Source: CAZAIO01 sp964485235 (GTDB taxonomy: Bacteria > Chloroflexota > Dehalococcoidia > GIF9 > UBA5629). From it: a stretch of 34,474 bases of DNA. The DNA lies in the NCBI GenBank assembly GCA_964485235.1, contig CAZAIO010000012.1, positions 1 through 34,474 on the forward strand, in the 5' to 3' direction. Made by a program: the position numbers and the translations under genes. A model generated the notes under the pieces. The model searched no databases. It was given only the letters and a program-made list of their open reading frames with translations, and was not told the DNA's origin. How positions within the stretch are numbered: the stretch's first letter is position 1; each line of letters begins with the position of its first letter. Shown here one piece after another: positions 16,331 through 24,828 of the stretch.

Positions 16331-16786
16331 CTATCTGTGGTTCAGACGCCCGCCGTAATAGCCCTCCGCGACCGACCCTGCTGTCAGCAGTATGACACCG
16401 GTAAAGTACAATGCGTGCCACACATTATGGGCGATATCAAGAAATACGAACTGACTTATCGCCCTATAGATTACCAGTGCAAAGCTGATTGTTAGCATAG
16501 CAAACGATATGCGTATCTTGGTTAAAAAAAGTTTGCCTTTCAGGCCCTGATAGCGGCCTTTCCATGTGTGCCATCCGGTAAGGGTGGTAGGGACCATCGA
16601 CACCGCCCCGGCGATCAGCATAACATATCCTGCCAGCTCAAAACAGGAAGTGTGCGTAAAAATGTGCAGGAGCATGAACCCCAGGGACCCCATAAAGAAT
16701 GCTACGGGGAAATGGGTGAATAGTACATGCCAGTGCACCTTATATTTCGTAACTGAATTTCCTGTTTTCGAAGCTGTTTCACTCAT
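16331..16786 (-). CDS. DUF2231-type four-helix membrane protein
   Basis: A 151-residue membrane protein with four hydrophobic segments. HWHVLFTHFPVAFFMGSLGF matches the DUF2231 start (a His pair followed by FPVA). Other conserved-looking His residues lie in LHIFTHTSC, GWHTWKG and NVWHALYF, which suggests haem or metal coordination in the membrane. The ATG at 16786 has a weak AGGG upstream. It heads the DUF2231, rubrerythrin-like, YHS, DoxX series. DUF2231 proteins are often found beside cytochromes or redox enzymes; the biochemical role is unknown. Confidence 0.8.
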   Translation of the reverse strand: MSETASKTGNSVTKYKVHWHVLFTHFPVAFFMGSLGFMLLHIFTHTSCFELAGYVMLIAGAVSMVPTTLTGWHTWKGRYQGLKGKLFLTKIRISFAMLTISFALVIYRAISQFVFLDIAHNVWHALYFTGVILLTAGSVAEGYYGGRLNHR

Positions 16787-16911
16787 AATTACCCTGTTTT
16801 TAACGGCCCGCCTGTGGAGGGCTATAAATTCGACTGATTACTGCAACAATCCAGAACATGGATTCTCTTCTATAATTACTTCCGCTTTCCGGTATCGCCT
16901 TGTATCCGAAC

Positions 16912-17808
16912 CTAATTGAAACGTTCGGCATCAACAGGAACAACAATACTTCCTCCCCCGATCACCGGCGGTTCAAGTGGAGTATTGTCGTTATTCACAA
17001 GTTGTACCCATACGTTATATTCGCCGGGTAAAACGGCCAGCCAACTGGCGATACTATCGGCTGTTATCGCGTACGTGCCCTCTTTGGTCAATGCCGGTTT
17101 TCCGGATGTCGTTGGCGGATTCACATTGAAATAATAGATAAAGTGCCCTTCACCCGGAATCGAGGACTGACCGATTTTATTGGCAAAAGGCGTAAAATTA
17201 TTAACATCAACAGAAACATTGATGTCGGCACAGGTTGATGCATTTTTGGGTCTGTCAGACATGTTGGGCGGTGTGTAGCCGGGACGGCAGAGCATATTCA
17301 TAGACGTTGATAAGATGACTGGTGCTGTTGTTCCCGGAGATGGTATGTCAAGTTGAATACTGGTATTGACGGGTGGATCAAGAGGCGTCATGTCATGCTT
17401 TACCAGTTGTGCTGAAAATGTGTGCTTCCCCGGTGTGAGATTTTTCCAGAGGGCGGAATTCCCAACGGTACTCTGATATGTGCCTTCCGCAGTGAGAGCT
17501 GAACTACCTGCCTTGAGCGGCGGCTCAACATCCAGGTAAAATACTGTGTCTCCAGCCCAATCGGATTCGCTATAAAAGCCCGGAAAGCTTATGCTGTGAT
17601 TAACATCACTGGTTAAAACACCATCTTCTGTAATGATTCTTGCTGCTGAACCAAGAATCGTCGGATAGTATTGGGGCGGAGCGGGATTTTGAGGCGTTGA
17701 TGACGGGGCCGGGACCTGTTTAACCTGGCTACAGGACAATATGCCGACCATGCCTAATATCAGTATTATGATGAATGGATAAAATAACAGGTGTCTTATA
17801 TTCTTCAT
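16912..17808 (-). CDS. Lipoprotein with two DUF4399-like repeats
   Basis: A 298-residue exported lipoprotein. The signal peptide ends in a lipobox with Cys26 (GILSC), followed by a Pro/Ser-rich linker. Two homologous halves follow, each with an extended beta-rich pattern. Half 1 has DTVFYLDVEPP, ALTAEGTYQST, LTPGKHTFSAQLV and TPLDPPV. Half 2 has HFIYYFNVNPP, ALTKEGTYAIT, VLPGEYNVWVQLV and TPLEPPV. This resembles the DUF4399 domain in duplicate. Half 2 also carries two Cys (CRPGYTPP and STCADIN) before it. ATG at 17808 has AAAGGGGGT upstream. It is a single-gene unit on the outer membrane-facing surface; ligand unknown. Confidence 0.75.
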   Translation of the reverse strand: MKNIRHLLFYPFIIILILGMVGILSCSQVKQVPAPSSTPQNPAPPQYYPTILGSAARIITEDGVLTSDVNHSISFPGFYSESDWAGDTVFYLDVEPPLKAGSSALTAEGTYQSTVGNSALWKNLTPGKHTFSAQLVKHDMTPLDPPVNTSIQLDIPSPGTTAPVILSTSMNMLCRPGYTPPNMSDRPKNASTCADINVSVDVNNFTPFANKIGQSSIPGEGHFIYYFNVNPPTTSGKPALTKEGTYAITADSIASWLAVLPGEYNVWVQLVNNDNTPLEPPVIGGGSIVVPVDAERFN

Positions 17809-18609
17809 TTTTTATACCCCCTTTATGTTAATTTTCTTCATTTAATCAGGATATGAGTATACGTAAGTCTACTTAATCGGTGTATATATAAATCCTTAAT
17901 TATTTCCGGTGATTTCGATTTTAGAAGATAAGCAGTTAAATAGTTATAAAAATGAAGGATAGTTTATAACAAATTTATGTCATGTGCCGGACGATAGTCA
18001 GTAGTATGATCTTCTCCTGATTGCCCGAACTACGGTCTGCCCATACTTTTACTTTTCCCGACGCGATGCCATCATGCATACTCCGGTCAGTGAAAGAGCT
18101 ATACAGTGGTTTAAAGGTAATTTTTTTAGACCGGGTCCTTGCGGGAAAAATGATTTATCATGTATCGAAGAACGGCAGTTTGCTGAATAAGTCACGGAAG
18201 CTGATTATATGTTTACCGGCTGTGTGTCCGGCCCGCATGTCGCCGTTGTACCCGGTTCATACCTGATAATGAGTTCATATAGCGAATATTACTCCTACGT
18301 AAATTTTTTATAAACACAGGCGGAAGGGATACCGGTTGGTGTAATTTACATAATGTGTAGAAAGATTGATAACTCGGACCTGATTTATGAGTGCTCTAAA
18401 TGTTATCTGTGCCCGGTTATATTCTACAGGTGTCACCTGTCTAAGGCTGACCGTACCGGTTATTCCCGGAGCATCTGAGAACGGGTAGCGGATAAAAACG
18501 CCTTAGACGCATTCGATAGAAGTGTATTTCCTGCGGGCGCATTTCCCGGAAATGTAAGTGTCCACCACCTTTCCAACAGCCTGGGCAGCTCTCTCTTGTA
18601 GTCCCTGAT
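17809..18609. other. 800-base gap without a credible gene
   Basis: The first ~200 bases are very AT-rich and upstream of the lipoprotein gene, so they probably hold its promoter. Two stretches (18216-18268 and about 18396-18470) carry fragments of the dispersed repeat. Open frames here are short, lack ribosome binding sites and look random. Confidence 0.5.
18216..18268 (+). repeat. Dispersed repeat fragment
   Basis: CTGTGTGTCCGGCCCGCATG, then CGTTGTACCCGGTTCATACC match TGTGTGCCCGGTCTATGTG...GGCCGGTTCATACTG of the copy at 31.8 kb. A second scrap with TGTTATCTGTGCCCGGTTAT and GTGTCACCTGTC lies at about 18396-18440. Confidence 0.55.
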
Positions 18610-19914
18610 TTATTTCCCGATCATAAGATTGGGCAGGAAAAGCGAAATCTGCGGTATTGCCGCCAGGAGGGCGATATGCAAAAGGTCGGCGATGGTAAAG
18701 GGGACTATTCCGCGGAATACAGTCCCGGCCGGCACTTTCATTATCCCTGCAATAACGTAAGTGTTTATTCCGATGGGAGGGGTAATTGCCCCTACCTCCA
18801 TCACTCTCACCATCAGGACGCCGTACCATATCGGGTCGAAACCCAGTGCTGTGGCGACAGGGAACAAAATAGGAATTGTAAGGACCATAATTGAAAGAAG
18901 GTCAAACAGACAACCCATAATAATGTAGAAAAATAAGATTATCGCCAGGATTGCGTAAGGCGGTAATGGGACGTTTGCCACTATATCAGCCAGCATGAAA
19001 GGCATTCGCGTCACCGCCAGGAAACGTGCGAAGATAAAAGCACCCATAATAAGGACCATGACCATGGTGGTAACTTGTGCCGTATCAAGAACAGAATCCC
19101 AGAACCCTTTTGCGGAGATTCTCCTGAGTACCATCGCTAAAACGAGAGTGCCGAAGGCTCCTATCGCTCCGGCCTCCGGCGGAGTGAACCATCCCAGATA
19201 AATACCTCCCATGACCAGCCCGAACAAAATCAATATCGGCCCAACGGCCTTGAGAGACGTCACTTTCAATCCCCAGCTCGTTTTTGGTCCGGCAGGTCCC
19301 ATAGCGGGATTGATCCGGCAGATAAGGAAAATGGTAACAAGGTAAAAAACTATTTCGAGGATTCCGGGGAATATGCCGGCCATGAAGAGACGGCCGATAG
19401 ACTGTTCCGTAAGTATAGCGTACAGGATAAATCCCATGCTTGGGGGGATGAGGACTCCCAGCGTGCCGCCAGCGGCGACAGTGCCCGCGCCCAATCTGGG
19501 ATCGTAATGATGCCTTCTCATTTCAGGTCCTACTATTTGCCCCATGGCGGCTGACCCCGCAAGGGCTGAGCCGGTCACTGCAGCAAAACCGCCGCAGGCC
19601 AAAACAGTAGCCACGGCAAGGCCTCCTCTGAACTGCCCCACCCAGTGAAAAGCGGCGTTATAAAGGTCCTTGGTGATCCCGGAATTAGCAGCGATAGCGC
19701 CCATGAGCACGAAGAGCGGTATCACGGCGAAATGATACTCGGTCACCATTCCCACCGGAATTAACGCGAGATTACTCAATGATCCGGGAATACCGACCAC
19801 AGCAGCGAATCCGCCAAAGCCGACGATGGCCATGGCGAAGCCTATGGGCATATTTAAAAGGAGGAGCACAAAAAGCACACCGATACCGATCAGGCCTATC
19901 TCAAAAGCGCTCAT
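18610..19914 (-). CDS. dctM: TRAP transporter large permease, DctM type
   Basis: A 434-residue protein with about twelve membrane helices, the ion-coupled transport subunit of a tripartite ATP-independent periplasmic transporter. Family segments: LLLLNMPIGFAMAIVG at the N-terminus, GSALAGSAAMGQIVGPEM and GTLGVLIPPSMGFILYA in the first half, and MEVGAITPPIGINTYVIAGI in the second. The ATG overlaps the stop of dctQ by four bases (ATGA), so translation is coupled. Last gene of dctP-dctQ-dctM. Confidence 0.95.
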   Translation of the reverse strand: MSAFEIGLIGIGVLFVLLLLNMPIGFAMAIVGFGGFAAVVGIPGSLSNLALIPVGMVTEYHFAVIPLFVLMGAIAANSGITKDLYNAAFHWVGQFRGGLAVATVLACGGFAAVTGSALAGSAAMGQIVGPEMRRHHYDPRLGAGTVAAGGTLGVLIPPSMGFILYAILTEQSIGRLFMAGIFPGILEIVFYLVTIFLICRINPAMGPAGPKTSWGLKVTSLKAVGPILILFGLVMGGIYLGWFTPPEAGAIGAFGTLVLAMVLRRISAKGFWDSVLDTAQVTTMVMVLIMGAFIFARFLAVTRMPFMLADIVANVPLPPYAILAIILFFYIIMGCLFDLLSIMVLTIPILFPVATALGFDPIWYGVLMVRVMEVGAITPPIGINTYVIAGIMKVPAGTVFRGIVPFTIADLLHIALLAAIPQISLFLPNLMIGK

Positions 19915-20435
19915 TGATCCTCCTCCTTGGTAAAAGAAAATATAGTGTTGAAAAAATCACGCAGCACTATCAGGCAGGCAAAACTCCACCCGAAGCCTAT
20001 TATAAATTGGAAGGGTGGCAGCGGCCATCTCGTTACGGGCATGAAAGCCCCTGTTTCAATCTCGTATTTAAAGTGAGCGAAACCTTCCCTTGCCAGCAAC
20101 AACAGGATACACAGCGTGAGGATATAAACCAGAGCAGCCACGACTGTCCTCACCTTTTTTGGCAACCTGTCGAACAGTATACTCACCGCAATATTGCGTT
20201 TGGAGTATTGGACATTGGCCAGTGTCAGAAAGACGAGTAAAAGCAACGCCATGCCTACGCTCTCGATTATGCCTTTTATCGGTTTGTTAAAGAAACCGCG
20301 CATGACAACGTCCGCCACGATTGCGAACATCATTATAACCAAAAACGATGCCCCGATCATGCTGAAGACCAGGGTTATTTTCCCCAGTACCATGTCTGTG
20401 CGCTGTGCCCAATTGCTACTATTAACCGCTTTCAT
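19911..20435 (-). CDS. dctQ: TRAP transporter small permease, DctQ type
   Basis: A 174-residue protein with four predicted membrane helices, the small membrane subunit of the TRAP transporter. VADVVMRGFFNKPIKGIIESVGMALLL... carries the family pattern of a helix followed by R-x-x-F-x-x-P. Its stop overlaps the dctM start. It begins 316 bases downstream of dctP, separated by a long perfect inverted repeat, so it probably receives less transcript than dctP. ATG at 20435 has only a weak GGGG/GGACT upstream. Confidence 0.9.
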   Translation of the reverse strand: MKAVNSSNWAQRTDMVLGKITLVFSMIGASFLVIMMFAIVADVVMRGFFNKPIKGIIESVGMALLLLVFLTLANVQYSKRNIAVSILFDRLPKKVRTVVAALVYILTLCILLLLAREGFAHFKYEIETGAFMPVTRWPLPPFQFIIGFGWSFACLIVLRDFFNTIFSFTKEEDQ

Positions 20436-20651
20436 ATATGATAGTCCCCCGCCTTTTATCGCTCACTGGTATGCCGTCAACACCTAATCCCGCTCTATGG
20501 AATATACAGAATATACCATCTTTTCTTCAGATTGCCTGAGTTATTTTAATGAACCCGAAAGAGTCCTCCTGATTTGCTACGGTAATCATTGTCTTGCCGG
20601 TATGGTAGAGAAGCGAATTTCAGTCCGGACTTTATTGCCTGCCTTGTATAT

Positions 20652-20704
20652 CCGCGCAGGATATCTCCCTGTACTCGTTTTCTGTCGGGAGATATCCTGC
20701 GCGG
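20652..20704 (-). promoter_or_regulatory. Perfect 18-bp inverted repeat between dctP and dctQ
   Basis: CCGCGCAGGATATCTCCC (20652-20669) and its exact complement GGGAGATATCCTGCGCGG (20687-20704) flank 17 bases. It starts 47 bases past the dctP stop. Such a stable hairpin can stop exonucleases or partly terminate transcription, giving more binding protein than permease. No U-tract follows, so RNA stabilisation is likelier than termination. Confidence 0.75.
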
Positions 20705-20751
20705 TATGTTTTCTCACGATCTTGCTGTAAGCTCCTTACGCGTAGCAGAGC

Positions 20752-21870
20752 CTACTTGTCATAGTTCGCCTGGGCGATGCTTAACAGTTCATCGAGCATC
20801 TTCTGGCCCGGCTTCCCTTTCGCTTCCATATCCTTCACCCATTGTTCCTGAAGCGGTTGCAGAGCTTCTATCCATTCCTGTAATTCGGCCGTTGTCGGCG
20901 AGTATATAGTCCGTTTGGCTTCTATTGTCAGGTCGCGCCCTGCCTTACCCGCTTCTTCATATGCCCTGCATAGTTCCGTCGAGAACCACGGGACTAGATC
21001 ATCTATTGATTTCTGAATATCGGCGGGAAGACTGTCGTACGTTTTCTGGTTCATTATCGGGTACATGGTAGACCGCGGCTGGGCTATTCCCTCGAGAAAC
21101 CAGTCACACACTTCATACAGTCTGAAAGCCCGGACAGCGCCCCATACCATTATGGTTCCATCGACAGTTTTCCTTTCAAGTGCCAGGTATCTGTCGGCAG
21201 CAGGTATGGATACTCCGACGGCTCCCAGGGCTTCGGCGCGGGGTATCTCTGCGGCCGAACAAGCTAGCTTTAGCCCATCAAGGTCAGCCGGGACATGTGC
21301 CTCGTAACCATTGAGAAATATTATATTTTCAGCCAGGCTTCCATAGCCCAGCATCTTGACGTCTTTAAATTCAGCTCGCAGTTCCGGAACTGCGGCGAAG
21401 GTATCACGGTGCACTTTGTACATGGCCTCATATGAACCCCAGGGTATGCCGGGGAGCGAGAAACCGCTGGTGAGTGCGAATGCGGCGGAGTCATAATGGG
21501 GGCTCCAGGCGCCCATTTCAGATACCCCTGTAGCCACGCCCCTGTATATATCGGCGTATTTGAGCAAAGACTCAGCAGGATAAATATCTATCTTGACTCT
21601 GCCCTGAGATTCATCCTCCACCTTTTTACACCACTCTGCAATGACAACCTGGTAATCAAAGACGCCCGGTGCCGGTTCAGGACTACCGTAGGCGAATTTA
21701 AGATTTATTACCTTCTCTGGTGTTGGAGCTGGTGCCGGTGTAGGGGTTGGCGCGGGCGACGGTGCCGGCGTGGGTGCAGGGCTGCTGCAGGCGGTAATAA
21801 ACAGGACTGAAACCAGAACTATGCCCAGCACCAAGCTGCTTAAATAAAATAATGGTCCATGCCTTTTCAT
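20752..21870 (-). CDS. dctP: TRAP transporter substrate-binding lipoprotein, DctP type
   Basis: A 372-residue binding protein. Signal peptide with lipobox FITAC (Cys28), then a Pro/Ala/Thr linker of ~22 residues (APTPAPSPAPTPTPAPAP), then the DctP fold: INLKFAYGSPEP, GRVKIDIYPAESL, GVSEMG, a conserved-type PADLDGLKL, and TVDGTIMVWGAVRAFRLYEVCDW. The carboxylate-binding Arg usually found near the middle of DctP proteins (family RxP motif) is not clear: CSAAEIPRAEALGAVGVS occupies this stretch. ATG at 21870 follows GGGAGTG. It leads dctP-dctQ-dctM behind a consensus promoter. Substrate likely a small organic acid; unproven. Confidence 0.93.
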   Translation of the reverse strand: MKRHGPLFYLSSLVLGIVLVSVLFITACSSPAPTPAPSPAPTPTPAPAPTPEKVINLKFAYGSPEPAPGVFDYQVVIAEWCKKVEDESQGRVKIDIYPAESLLKYADIYRGVATGVSEMGAWSPHYDSAAFALTSGFSLPGIPWGSYEAMYKVHRDTFAAVPELRAEFKDVKMLGYGSLAENIIFLNGYEAHVPADLDGLKLACSAAEIPRAEALGAVGVSIPAADRYLALERKTVDGTIMVWGAVRAFRLYEVCDWFLEGIAQPRSTMYPIMNQKTYDSLPADIQKSIDDLVPWFSTELCRAYEEAGKAGRDLTIEAKRTIYSPTTAELQEWIEALQPLQEQWVKDMEAKGKPGQKMLDELLSIAQANYDK

Positions 21871-22008
21871 TTTACACTCCCGAATTTTAATCCTAATGTG
21901 TATCTATTTGACAAAATATACCTCATTATTACTTTATTAATCTGAAAACACCTCCTTGCTGTGAAAGAATAAGAATATAATATGAAATGATGATGATTAA
22001 GATATGCC

Positions 22009-22037
22009 ATTATAATTACAGATAAATCCGATGTCAA
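22009..22037 (-). promoter_or_regulatory. Consensus sigma-70 promoter of the TRAP operon
   Basis: TTGACA (22032-22037), 17 bases, TATAAT (22009-22014): a full-consensus housekeeping promoter on the minus strand. It gives a ~130-base leader before dctP. The leader contains a strong AAGGAGGTG with no start codon at normal distance, and a 19-codon frame (MRYILSNRYTLGLKFGSVK) whose TGA overlaps the dctP ATG. Confidence 0.75.
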
Positions 22038-22120
22038 TGTTTTAACGATACTAAAACTTACGGCGAAACACTGAAATAATAGAGTGGACAGGAGAAAACG
22101 GACAGCTAACTTCGGGTGAT

Positions 22121-22163
22121 CGTACCGGTATGTTAGGGTCCACCTCGTCGAGATGATAGCTGA
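22121..22163 (+). repeat. Dispersed repeat fragment (3' part)
   Basis: ACCGGTATGTTAGGGTCCAC followed by CTCGTCGAGATGATAGCTGA matches GGTTCATACTGCTCTTATGG-TCACCTCGTTGAGTTGATACCTGA of the copy at 31.8 kb, with several substitutions. Confidence 0.5.
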
Positions 22164-22401
22164 AGCATCGGCGTTACGTTCAGGACGATGCCGTTGTTCC
22201 GGCGGGCGAAAGGCGAAGGGTAATGCATGTGGGCACCGGATCATCAAAGTATCTATAGGCATATACCAATGCAATAATCACACGAAATGCTCAGGCTTTC
22301 ATTCATATGGAGTCTCCAGTAATAACAAGCCACGATCCAATGGTGAAAGTCAAATTTCCGGCCAAGTGTTTTTCCAAGTAAACTATGTTATAATAAGATA
22401 G

Positions 22402-22526
22402 TCCCAAGGTGCTAAAGCTGACAACGTATAGACCCAAAAGTGTATAGTCTATCTCAGCTACGCGCAAGGTAAGTTAGTACGCAAGTTCAATCTGTGAGGG
22501 GTTGATGGGGTTGGAGCAACTTGGGA
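22402..22526. other. Nested inverted-repeat element, possible structured RNA or element ends
   Basis: Outer arms TCCCAAGGTGCT (22402-22413) and AGCAACTTGGGA (22515-22526) are complementary at 11 of 12 positions. Inside, AGCTGA (22416-22421) pairs with TCAGCT (22454-22459) and ATAGAC (22428-22433) with GTCTAT (22447-22452). A further stem TCAATC/GGTTGA is possible with one G:U pair. The plan is a closed three-way junction about 125 bases long. Strand and nature are undecided: small RNA, or the two ends of a short non-coding mobile element. Confidence 0.4.
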
Positions 22527-22763
22527 TTTTATTATATCAAATCGTCTTAGGCCGCGTTAACTTTTATTCAAGTCTTCTAGTAATTTGCTTTTTCTTTGCC
22601 CTAATAGCAGATATTGTAAAACTCGCCCTTTTTATACCATGATAGGCTATCAATTTTAAGTAGTTCATCTTGCAGACATAGTCACAAGACAATGTCAGAA
22701 CATTCTATACATCCTTTCGCCTGACTATGTCCATATTTTGCCGTACATATACTGTTGTGCAGC

Positions 22764-24287
22764 TTACATTTGAGCAACTGCAACTTTTCGGAAGTGGTAT
22801 CCATAAACAGCAAGAGTTATGAATCTGACGAATTTTTTAGGTGACCTCATGGAATACGAAATAAACAGCTTCCAGTAATGCCTTTTTCCCTCTCCGTATA
22901 TTCCCAGGAACCAGATTGATCTGAAAAGTGCTTTTATCTGGCTGGTTTGAAGTCGGTCCACTTTGTTCCTGCGCGGTTGATAAACTTGTAGGAGAGTCCT
23001 TATACGCTCGTAATATTGCTTGGGTGAATAGATGGTATCCAGCACATGTCTATATCCGTCGATCAGAGTATTGTAGTTCATCTTCGGGACAAAATTGAGT
23101 GAGCTGCAGTCAGTATTGTGGCCCGTAAAAGATTTGGTAAGGCGGTTTTCTTTCTCCAAGCGTTTGTATAATTTTGTGCCTAAAGGCGCATTCAATAGTC
23201 CGACCATAGCAGTGACAATACCACTTCTTTGGATAAATTCTATTTGATTCTGGAAAATAGACTCCGGATCACTATCAAAACCGATAATAAATCCCCCCTG
23301 TACTTCAAGTCCGAATTCCTGGATCTTTTTTACAGAGGTGACCATGTCCCGGTTTTGATTCTGGACCTTGGTACACTCCAATAGACTTGTCGCATTGGGG
23401 GTTTCAATGCCGATGAATACTGTATCAAATCCAGCTTCTACCATTAATTGTAATAACTCTTCGTCGTCAGCCATATTGATAGATGCCTCTGTATTCAAAG
23501 CAAATGGATGTTTATTATTTTCTCTCCATTTGATCATTGCCGGCAGTATTTCCGCTTTCAGTTTCTTTTTGTTCCCGATGAAATTATCATCGACAATAAA
23601 CAGGTTACCTCGCCAGCCCTGCTCATACAGAGCATCCATCTCAGAAATCAGCTGTTCACTGCTTTTGGTGCGGGGCAAATGCCCATTTAATACGATGATA
23701 TCGCAGAACTCACAGTCATAGGGACACCCTCTGGAATACTGGAGGTTCATCGATGAATAATGCTTCATGTTTATCAGAGACCATAACGGGATAGGTGTTT
23801 TGCTTATTTCAGGAAAATCACTGGAAGTATAAATGTGTTGGGCACAATTGTTCTTCAGGTCTTCCAGGAAAGGAGACAGTGTCATCTCTGCTTCGCCCAG
23901 GACAAAGTGATCGACCCCGTCGATATTTTCATGTCCTGTGGTAAAAAGAGGGCCACCGGCAACTACTTTAGTATCCAGTCTATTGCATTGCGAAATTACC
24001 TGTTTCACCGATTCCTTTTGTATTTCCATAGCACTGATAAACACATAGTCAGCCCACTCTATATCGTTAGCGGTGAGCGTGTTAACATTCATATCGACCA
24101 GTTTTTTCTCCCACTTTTCCGGGAGCATTGCCGCCACTGTCAATAAGCCAAGCGGTGGGAATGCGGCTTTCTTGGACACGAATTTCAAGGCATGCTTGAA
24201 ACTCCAGAAAGTGTCCGGATATTCAGGGTATACAAATAATATTTTTATGTGAGTGTCCTTTTTGTTTTCTCTTGTCCTATTCTTCAA
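22764..24287 (-). CDS. B12-binding-domain radical SAM protein (DUF4070-like C-terminus)
   Basis: A 507-residue class B-type radical SAM enzyme. Residues ~14-150 look like a cobalamin-binding domain (KILFVYPEYP, PPLGLLTVAAMLP, VVAGGPLFT, VLGEAE). The radical SAM cluster motif is C188-x3-C192-x2-C195 (RGCPYDCEFC). Next come FIVDDNFIGN, TEASINMADD, GFDTVFIGIETPN and GGFIIGFDSD, then a C-terminal ~130-residue helical region of the DUF4070 kind found in HpnP/HpnJ-like proteins. The start is TTG at 24287 after GGGGAGAG, which is well spaced. It is a single-gene unit. Reaction unknown: methylation at an unactivated carbon or lipid tailoring are the family precedents. Confidence 0.85.
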   Translation of the reverse strand: MKNRTRENKKDTHIKILFVYPEYPDTFWSFKHALKFVSKKAAFPPLGLLTVAAMLPEKWEKKLVDMNVNTLTANDIEWADYVFISAMEIQKESVKQVISQCNRLDTKVVAGGPLFTTGHENIDGVDHFVLGEAEMTLSPFLEDLKNNCAQHIYTSSDFPEISKTPIPLWSLINMKHYSSMNLQYSRGCPYDCEFCDIIVLNGHLPRTKSSEQLISEMDALYEQGWRGNLFIVDDNFIGNKKKLKAEILPAMIKWRENNKHPFALNTEASINMADDEELLQLMVEAGFDTVFIGIETPNATSLLECTKVQNQNRDMVTSVKKIQEFGLEVQGGFIIGFDSDPESIFQNQIEFIQRSGIVTAMVGLLNAPLGTKLYKRLEKENRLTKSFTGHNTDCSSLNFVPKMNYNTLIDGYRHVLDTIYSPKQYYERIRTLLQVYQPRRNKVDRLQTSQIKALFRSIWFLGIYGEGKRHYWKLFISYSMRSPKKFVRFITLAVYGYHFRKVAVAQM

Positions 24288-24403
24288 TTCTCTCCCCTTC
24301 TATTTATTAGCTCAACTCATGTTGAGGCATATTCTCTCCGGGTACGATGACATACAAAATCCGAGTGTACCTTGCCCCTGCATGTTTTAAAGTGAGGCCG
24401 GTA

Positions 24404-24715
24404 TTATCTAGTTGATCTTACTTTACGAAAGCAATCGCTACAATACACAGGTCTGTTCTCACGGGGTTCGAAGGGTATTTCGGTTTCCTTGCCACAATCG
24501 GCACAAACCGCGGGGAACATTTCCCGTGGGGTCTTTATGCCGTAGCTACTGTTGCTGTTCCCATATCGCTTCGACTTTCTTGCTTGACGGCATTCGGGGC
24601 AGCGTTTGGGCTCATCAGTAAAGCCCTTGGATTGGTAGAACTCTTGATCCTCAGCGCTGTGCGTGAAAACAATTCCACAATCGGAACACTGGAGTGATTT
24701 GTCCTGAAAACTCAC
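24404..24715 (-). CDS. Zinc-ribbon protein (zf-trcl plus second ribbon), paralogue 2
   Basis: A 103-residue close paralogue of the protein at 13.2 kb: VSFQDKSLQCSDCG, QEFYQSKGFTDEPKRCPECR, then CADCGKE and CSDCFRK. All eight zinc-ligand cysteines are kept. I start it at GTG 24715, which aligns with the ATG of paralogue 1 and sits the same distance from AGGAGG; an ATG six codons upstream overlaps the ribosome binding site and is not used. Transcribed alone from its own promoter with the same leader type. Confidence 0.9.
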   Translation of the reverse strand: MSFQDKSLQCSDCGIVFTHSAEDQEFYQSKGFTDEPKRCPECRQARKSKRYGNSNSSYGIKTPREMFPAVCADCGKETEIPFEPRENRPVYCSDCFRKVRSTR

Positions 24716-24812
24716 CAGATGACCTCCTCTCATTTAAATTTTAGTAAGAGCCTGGTCATCCAATACCGGAGAGGTTTAAAGTGATCTATGAAGCTCGTAA
24801 TAACCTAAACTA
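24715..24812 (-). promoter_or_regulatory. Structured leader RNA, copy 2
   Basis: The 5' element (24791-24812) is TAGTTTAGGTTATTACGAGC, nearly identical to copy 1. The upstream arm TTGGATGACC (24754-24763) is identical to copy 1. The start-site arm is GGTCATCTGG (24715-24724), so seven Watson-Crick pairs remain and the last three become G:U pairs. ACTAA in the loop (24741-24745) can pair with TTAGT at the 5' element. Confidence 0.7.
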
Positions 24813-24828
24813 ACACTAATTTGTTAAT

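Larger units (their letters stand above)
21871..22763. other. 890-base gap between dctP and the radical SAM gene
   Basis: No credible gene. It holds the dctP leader and promoter, a repeat fragment (22121-22163) and a nested inverted-repeat element (22402-22526). Longer open frames lack ribosome binding sites and overlap these elements. Confidence 0.5.

Noticed and set aside
18503..18829. 108-codon minus-strand frame at the end of dctM
   Set aside because: It overlaps dctM in another frame over most of its length; the remaining segment beyond dctM has no start signal.
21867..22274. 135-codon minus-strand frame running into dctP
   Set aside because: It spans the consensus promoter and most of its length would lie upstream of the transcription start; only its last 19 codons could be translated.
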